From positions 1-9,556 of the forward strand of contig DATKOP010000037.1 in NCBI GenBank assembly GCA_035524595.1: a stretch of 9,556 nucleotides of DNA. Reading direction: 5' to 3'. Position 1 is the first letter of the stretch. Each line of letters begins with the position of its first letter. Under the pieces are notes generated by a model. That model saw nothing but the letters and a program-made list of their open reading frames with translations. It ran no database searches and was not told the DNA's origin. Source of the stretch: CAIKZZ01 sp035524595. GTDB lineage: Bacteria > Pseudomonadota > Gammaproteobacteria > Steroidobacterales > Steroidobacteraceae. Of this stretch, positions 6,565 to 9,556 are shown one piece after another. The translations under genes and the position numbers were made by a program.

Positions 6565-6778
6565 TTGTGCACACGGGAACGGGCTTGCCGCCAAAAGTGT
6601 GGACTAACGCACGATTCCTGCCAATCAACGTCAGAAGAGACGATTCAAGTGATTGAAAATCCGCATCTTTGTGGGGTGTTTACTTTTTAAACAAAACGAC
6701 ACAAAAGGCATTTTTTTGCTTTTCCTGCCGCGCCGGCACCGGGTCGTCCACACAGTTATCCACAGGAATTGTGGATAA
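6565..6778. promoter_or_regulatory. DnaA-box cluster beside an AT-rich segment
   Basis: TTATCCACA at 6756-6764 (plus strand) and the same 9-mer on the minus strand at 6770-6778 are exact consensus DnaA boxes, inverted and 5 bp apart. Weaker candidates are TTGTGCACA (6565-6573, one mismatch to TTATNCACA), the reverse of TAGTCCACA (6598-6606) and TCGTCCACA (6744-6752), each of the last two with two mismatches. The AT-rich tract 6681-6720 lies between them, as in a DNA unwinding element. The function could be an origin, a DnaA titration or reactivation site, or a DnaA-regulated promoter. The boxes are seen; the role is inferred. Confidence 0.55.
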
Positions 6779-6892
6779 GGCGGGCCGGGGCTTCTGATTC
6801 GGTTTGTTACAGCCCTGACTTCAGATTGTCATGTGGCTCCGAGCGCTAAATGCCTGCATTGGACACGTTTTCTTCGAGCCGCGTATTTGATC

Positions 6893-6914
6893 GCGCGGCG
6901 CCGAAGCGCCGCGC
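6893..6914. repeat. Perfect 9-bp inverted repeat with 4-nt loop upstream of the rpmE promoter
   Basis: GCGCGGCGC (6893-6901) and GCGCCGCGC (6906-6914) flank CGAA. Read on the minus strand the loop is TTCG closed by C and G, the very stable c(UUCG)g tetraloop seen in structural RNAs and terminators. No T-tract follows on either strand, and no minus-strand gene ends here. Confidence 0.6.
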
Positions 6915-6926
6915 CGGCCGGCGATC

Positions 6927-6955
6927 TTGCGACACCTGGCACTCGGCCCTATACT
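6927..6955 (+). promoter_or_regulatory. Sigma70 promoter of rpmE
   Basis: TTGCGA (-35, 6927-6932) and TATACT (-10, 6950-6955) are separated by 17 bp. Matches to consensus are 4 of 6 and 5 of 6. Transcription should start near 6962, giving a leader of about 33 bases rich in CCGAG repeats. This is the best promoter in the window. Confidence 0.75.
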
Positions 6956-6994
6956 TCGCGGCCCTTTGACCGAGACCGAGCAGCCGAGCGTCCC

Positions 6995-7207
6995 ATGAAG
7001 ACCGGCATCCACCCCGACTACAAGACGATCACCGTGACCTGCAGCTGCGGGAACACGTTCCAGACGGGCTCGACGCTCGGCCACGACCTGCAGGTCGAGG
7101 TCTGCTCGGCGTGCCACCCGTTCTACACCGGCAAGCAGAAGATCGTCGACACCGGCGGTCGCGTCGATCGCTTCCGCAAGAAGTACGCGGCGCAGGCCGC
7201 GCGCTAG
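6995..7207 (+). CDS. rpmE: Large ribosomal subunit protein bL31 (zinc-binding form)
   Basis: A 70-residue protein of the 50S subunit that helps bridge the two subunits. It matches E. coli bL31 in length and pattern: MKTGIHPDYKTI start, CSCGNTF, GHDLQVEVCSACHPFYTGKQ and GGRVDRFRKKY. The four zinc-ligand cysteines are C16, C18, C37 and C40, so this is the zinc-containing RpmE rather than the cysteine-free YkgM/RpmE2 paralogue that replaces it under zinc shortage. The start is the ATG at 6995, fixed by family length and by the promoter just upstream. The Shine-Dalgarno is weak. Autogenous control through the leader is known for E. coli rpmE and is possible here, though no clear stem-loop was seen in the short leader. 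A strong hairpin follows, so the gene is probably monocistronic. Confidence 0.98.
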   Translation: MKTGIHPDYKTITVTCSCGNTFQTGSTLGHDLQVEVCSACHPFYTGKQKIVDTGGRVDRFRKKYAAQAAR

Positions 7208-7229
7208 ATCCGGCCCGACTTCGATTCCC

Positions 7230-7260
7230 GACGCCCGGCCCCGGCCGGGCGTCGTCGTTT
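7230..7260 (+). terminator. Intrinsic terminator of rpmE
   Basis: GACGCCCGGC and GCCGGGCGTC form a 10-bp GC-rich stem with a 4-nt loop (7230-7253), followed by GTCGTTT. The U-tract is short but the stem is strong, and it lies 22 bp after the rpmE stop. Confidence 0.75.
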
Positions 7261-7337
7261 GGGGCGCGGCGAACTTGCGCCCCGGTGCCGGGTCTCACCG
7301 GCGAGCACGCCCGGCGTTCGCTAAGCTTCCCTTTCCG

Positions 7338-8786
7338 ATGCTGACGCTCTCGACCCGCATTCCGGCCCTACTCGTCACCGCGCTCCTCGCGTTCGCGGCC
7401 GTTCCCGCGCATGCGATGTCCGAGGAGGCGGAGATCAAGCAGGGCCAGAAGATGCACGCCGAGATCGTGCAGTCGATGGGCATCTACAACAACCCCGAGC
7501 TGCAGGAGTACGTCAACGCGGTCGGCAAGAAGCTCGCCGAGCACAGCGACCGCCCGAAGCTCGCCTTCACGTTCACGGTGCTCGACCTTCAGGAGGTCAA
7601 CGCCTTCGCGACGATGGGCGGCTTCGTCTACATCTCGCGCGGCATCCTGCCCTACCTCTCCAGCGAGGCCGAGCTCGCGGCAGTCCTCGGGCACGAGATC
7701 GGCCACATCACCGCCAAGCACATGGCGCGCCAGCAGACGCAGGGCACGATGGCGGGCATCGCGGGCATCGCGACCGCGATCCTGACCGGGCAGCCGGCGC
7801 TCGCGCAGCTGACGAACGTCGCCGGCGAGGCGGTGGTGCGCGGCTACGGCCGCGACATGGAGCTCGAGGCCGACCGGCTCGGCGCCGAGTACCTGGCGCG
7901 CACCGGCTACGACCCCGAGGCCATGATCCGCGTGATCCGCACGCTCAAGGACCAGGAGCGCTTCGAGGTCGTCTCCGCCAAGCAGGAGGGTCGCGAGCCG
8001 CACATCTATCACGGCCTGTTCGCGACGCATCCCGACAACGACACGCGGCTGACCGAGGCGGTGCGCGCCTCGCATGCGCTGGCCGGACGCGCGACCGGCA
8101 AGGACCAGAACGAGGTCGAGTTCCTGCGGCGGCTGGACGGCGTCGCCTGGGGCACGAGCGCGGAGCAGGGCGTCGTGCGCGGCTCGCGCCTGTACCACGC
8201 CGGTATGGGCTTCACCGTCGCCTTCCCGAGCGGCTGGCGCGTCGAGAACGGACCGAGCCGCATCCTCGCGGTGTCGAAGGCCAAGGACTCGATGCTGCAG
8301 GTCGAGACGGCCGGCATCCCGCCGAAGCTCGCGGAGCCGCGGCTGTTCCTCGCGCAGGGCGTGATGGGCGGGCGGGCGCTGCGCGAGGGCCAGGAGCTCG
8401 AGATCAACGGGCTGCCCGCGTACACCGCGGTCGCGCTCAGCGCGAACACGCCCTTCGGGGTCAAGCCCGCGCGGCTCGTGGTCGTGAAGTACGGCAACCT
8501 GTATTTCCTGTTCGTCGGCGCGAGCCGCAGCGGCAGCTCGGTGCCCGACGGCGACCGGCTGTTCCTGTCCTCGGCCGAGACCTTCCGGCGGCTGCGCAGC
8601 GACGAGCTCGAGCGCGCCGAGCCGGACCGCATCCGCATCATCGAGGCCCCCGAAGGCGCGACGATGGCCGCGCTCGCCGAGACGACGCCGCTCAAGCGCT
8701 ACCCGGTCGAGCAGCTGCGGCTCTTCAATCAGTTGTACCCCCGCGGCGAGCCGACCGCGGGTCAGCTGCTCAAGATCGTCCGCTAG
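7338..8786 (+). CDS. Exported M48-family zinc metalloprotease
   Basis: A 482-residue protein with a Sec signal peptide (hydrophobic residues 8-22, likely cleavage after AHA at 24-26) and no lipobox, so probably periplasmic. The M48 catalytic domain spans about 30-250: HEIGH (119-123) supplies H119, H123 and catalytic E120, and the ELEAD motif (175-179) supplies the third zinc ligand E175. This resembles the BepA/LoiP group of envelope quality-control proteases, which degrade misassembled outer-membrane proteins. The C-terminal half lacks the TPR repeats of BepA. It has a beta-rich region (about 285-425) and an end (about 438-482, NQLYPRGEPTAGQLLKIV) that looks like a degenerate LysM-type module. 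ATG 7338 was chosen because it leads directly into the signal peptide; no Shine-Dalgarno is evident. The target is unknown. Confidence 0.9.
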   Translation: MLTLSTRIPALLVTALLAFAAVPAHAMSEEAEIKQGQKMHAEIVQSMGIYNNPELQEYVNAVGKKLAEHSDRPKLAFTFTVLDLQEVNAFATMGGFVYISRGILPYLSSEAELAAVLGHEIGHITAKHMARQQTQGTMAGIAGIATAILTGQPALAQLTNVAGEAVVRGYGRDMELEADRLGAEYLARTGYDPEAMIRVIRTLKDQERFEVVSAKQEGREPHIYHGLFATHPDNDTRLTEAVRASHALAGRATGKDQNEVEFLRRLDGVAWGTSAEQGVVRGSRLYHAGMGFTVAFPSGWRVENGPSRILAVSKAKDSMLQVETAGIPPKLAEPRLFLAQGVMGGRALREGQELEINGLPAYTAVALSANTPFGVKPARLVVVKYGNLYFLFVGASRSGSSVPDGDRLFLSSAETFRRLRSDELERAEPDRIRIIEAPEGATMAALAETTPLKRYPVEQLRLFNQLYPRGEPTAGQLLKIVR

Positions 8787-8896
8787 GCCGCCGCTAACCC
8801 ACGGAAGGGACGGCGGATCTGCCCGATCGGCGTGCGCCGTTGCCTTGATTCTTGCGCTGCAGCGTGACAGGCTGGCCGGACGAACGGGGCCCTCCG

Positions 8897-9556
8897 ATGA
8901 CGACCAGAAAGTTCACGCTGACCGACGCCTCGACCGGCAAGACGAGCACGCTCGAGGCCCTGTCGCCGACAGCCGGCAGCGACGTCCTCAACATCGCCCC
9001 GCTCGCCAAGGACCACGGCGTCTACACCTTCGATCCGGGGTTCATGTCGACCGCCGCCTGCGAGTCGAAGATCACCTACATCGACGGCGACAAGGGGATC
9101 CTGCTGTACCGCGGCTACCCGGTCGAGCAGCTGGCGGCCCAGAGCTCGTTCCTCGAGGTCGCGTACCTGCTGATCTACGGCGAGCTGCCGACCGCGAACG
9201 CGCTGAAGGAGTTCACGCTCAGCATCACGCGGCACACGATGATCAACGAGTCGCTGCTGCGCTTCTACAACGGCTTCCACTACGACGCCCACCCGATGGC
9301 GCAGGTGTCGGCGGTGGTCGCCTCGATGGCCGGCTTCTACCACGAGTCGCTCGACATCAATAATCCGCGGCACCGCGAGATCTTCGCGCACCGCATCATC
9401 GCCAAGATGCCGACGATCGCGGCCGCGGCCTACAAGCACATGCTCGGCCAGCCGTTCATCTACCCGCAGAACCACCTCGACTACTGCGAGAACCTGCTGA
9501 GCATGTTCTTCGCGGTGCCCTGCGAGAAGTACGAGGTCGAGCCGATGGCCGCCAAG
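8897..9556 (+). CDS. gltA: Citrate synthase, N-terminal part (runs off right edge)
   Basis: Condenses acetyl-CoA and oxaloacetate to citrate and CoA, the entry step of the TCA cycle, in the cytosol. The 220 visible codons match the type II, NADH-sensitive form of Gram-negative bacteria (about 430 residues). They show an N-terminal beta-rich extension (about 1-45), then FDPGFMSTAACESKITYIDG (46-65), LLYRGYPVEQLA (69-80) and FHYDAHPMA (about 128-136). The active-site histidines and aspartate of the family lie in the missing part. The start is ATG 8897, with no strong Shine-Dalgarno. The 110-bp gap before it has TTG-type -35 candidates near 8840-8850 but no convincing -10. It appears to be a separate transcript from the M48 gene. 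Confidence 0.97.
   Translation, partial: MTTRKFTLTDASTGKTSTLEALSPTAGSDVLNIAPLAKDHGVYTFDPGFMSTAACESKITYIDGDKGILLYRGYPVEQLAAQSSFLEVAYLLIYGELPTANALKEFTLSITRHTMINESLLRFYNGFHYDAHPMAQVSAVVASMAGFYHESLDINNPRHREIFAHRIIAKMPTIAAAAYKHMLGQPFIYPQNHLDYCENLLSMFFAVPCEKYEVEPMAAK

Larger units (their letters stand above)
6453..6994. other. 542-bp non-coding region between hemW and rpmE
   Basis: No reading frame here looks like a protein. In order it contains the hemW 3' hairpin (6470-6494); a lone TTGACA (6517-6522) with no good -10; a TTGTGCACA DnaA-like site (6565-6573); a TGTGGACTA half-match (6598-6606); and an AT-rich stretch (29 of 40 bases A or T at 6681-6720, against roughly 30% A+T in the genes). Two perfect inverted DnaA boxes (6756-6764 and 6770-6778), a stable GC hairpin (6893-6914) and the rpmE promoter (6927-6955) follow. 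Confidence 0.8.

Noticed and set aside
5175..6572. 465-codon minus-strand frame opposite rdgB and hemW, extending into the gap
   Set aside because: Antisense shadow of hemW; composition and lack of motifs argue against a gene.
6703..6723. Hairpin AAAAGGCA/TGCTTTT around a run of seven T as a terminator
   Set aside because: The stem is AT-rich and bulged and the T-run is in the loop rather than after the stem; it is better explained as part of the AT-rich tract.
6833..6994. 54-codon in-frame N-terminal extension of rpmE from GTG 6833
   Set aside because: bL31 proteins begin at the MKxxIHP start, and the extension contains the rpmE promoter itself.
8788..8839. CCGCCG/CGGCGG and CGGC/GCCG pairings after the M48 gene as its terminator
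   Set aside because: The first has a 17-nt loop and the second only a 4-bp stem; such matches are expected by chance in this GC-rich sequence.

Overview
The window looks like a chromosomal segment from a GC-rich proteobacterium, most likely a gammaproteobacterium. RNase PH, RdgB, HemW, bL31 and citrate synthase all resemble their gammaproteobacterial counterparts. The neighbours gmk/yicC, yicC/rph and rdgB/hemW recur in that class, though parts of this order also occur in betaproteobacteria. Genus or family cannot be fixed by eye. I see no tRNA, rRNA, insertion sequence, CRISPR array or prophage. Eleven genes are recognised, ten with a clear family and one (the PhyH-type dioxygenase) known by fold only.

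Layout, left to right. (1) Bases 1-318, minus strand: the 5' part of gmk (guanylate kinase), running off the left edge. (2) Bases 510-2243, plus strand: a two-gene cassette, a PhyH-type Fe(II)/2-oxoglutarate dioxygenase followed by a LysR-family regulator. It sits between gmk and yicC, which are often direct neighbours. (3) Bases 2269-3153, minus strand: yicC, meeting lysR tail to tail with a 25-bp gap. (4) Bases 3227-6452, plus strand: a tight run of a PP2C-type protein phosphatase, rph, rdgB and hemW, divergent from yicC. The rph to rdgB gap is 2 bp, and the hemW TTG start overlaps the rdgB stop by four bases. (5) Bases 6453-6994: a 542-bp non-coding region. It holds a GC hairpin after hemW, an AT-rich stretch, two perfect DnaA boxes in inverted orientation plus weaker ones, a second GC hairpin, and the rpmE promoter. 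(6) Bases 6995-7207: rpmE (bL31), followed by a strong hairpin. (7) Bases 7338-8786: an exported M48-type zinc metalloprotease. (8) Bases 8897-9556: the 5' part of gltA (citrate synthase), running off the right edge.

Most genes are housekeeping: RNA processing and decay (yicC, rph), nucleotide supply and pool cleaning (gmk, rdgB), heme delivery (hemW), ribosome (rpmE), envelope proteolysis (M48) and the TCA cycle (gltA). Two places go beyond that. One is the dioxygenase/LysR cassette inserted in a core neighbourhood. The other is the 6.45-6.99 kb region, whose paired consensus DnaA boxes beside an AT-rich block suggest a DnaA-binding locus: an origin, a DnaA titration or reactivation site, or a DnaA-controlled promoter. 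I found nothing I would call a new multi-gene system.
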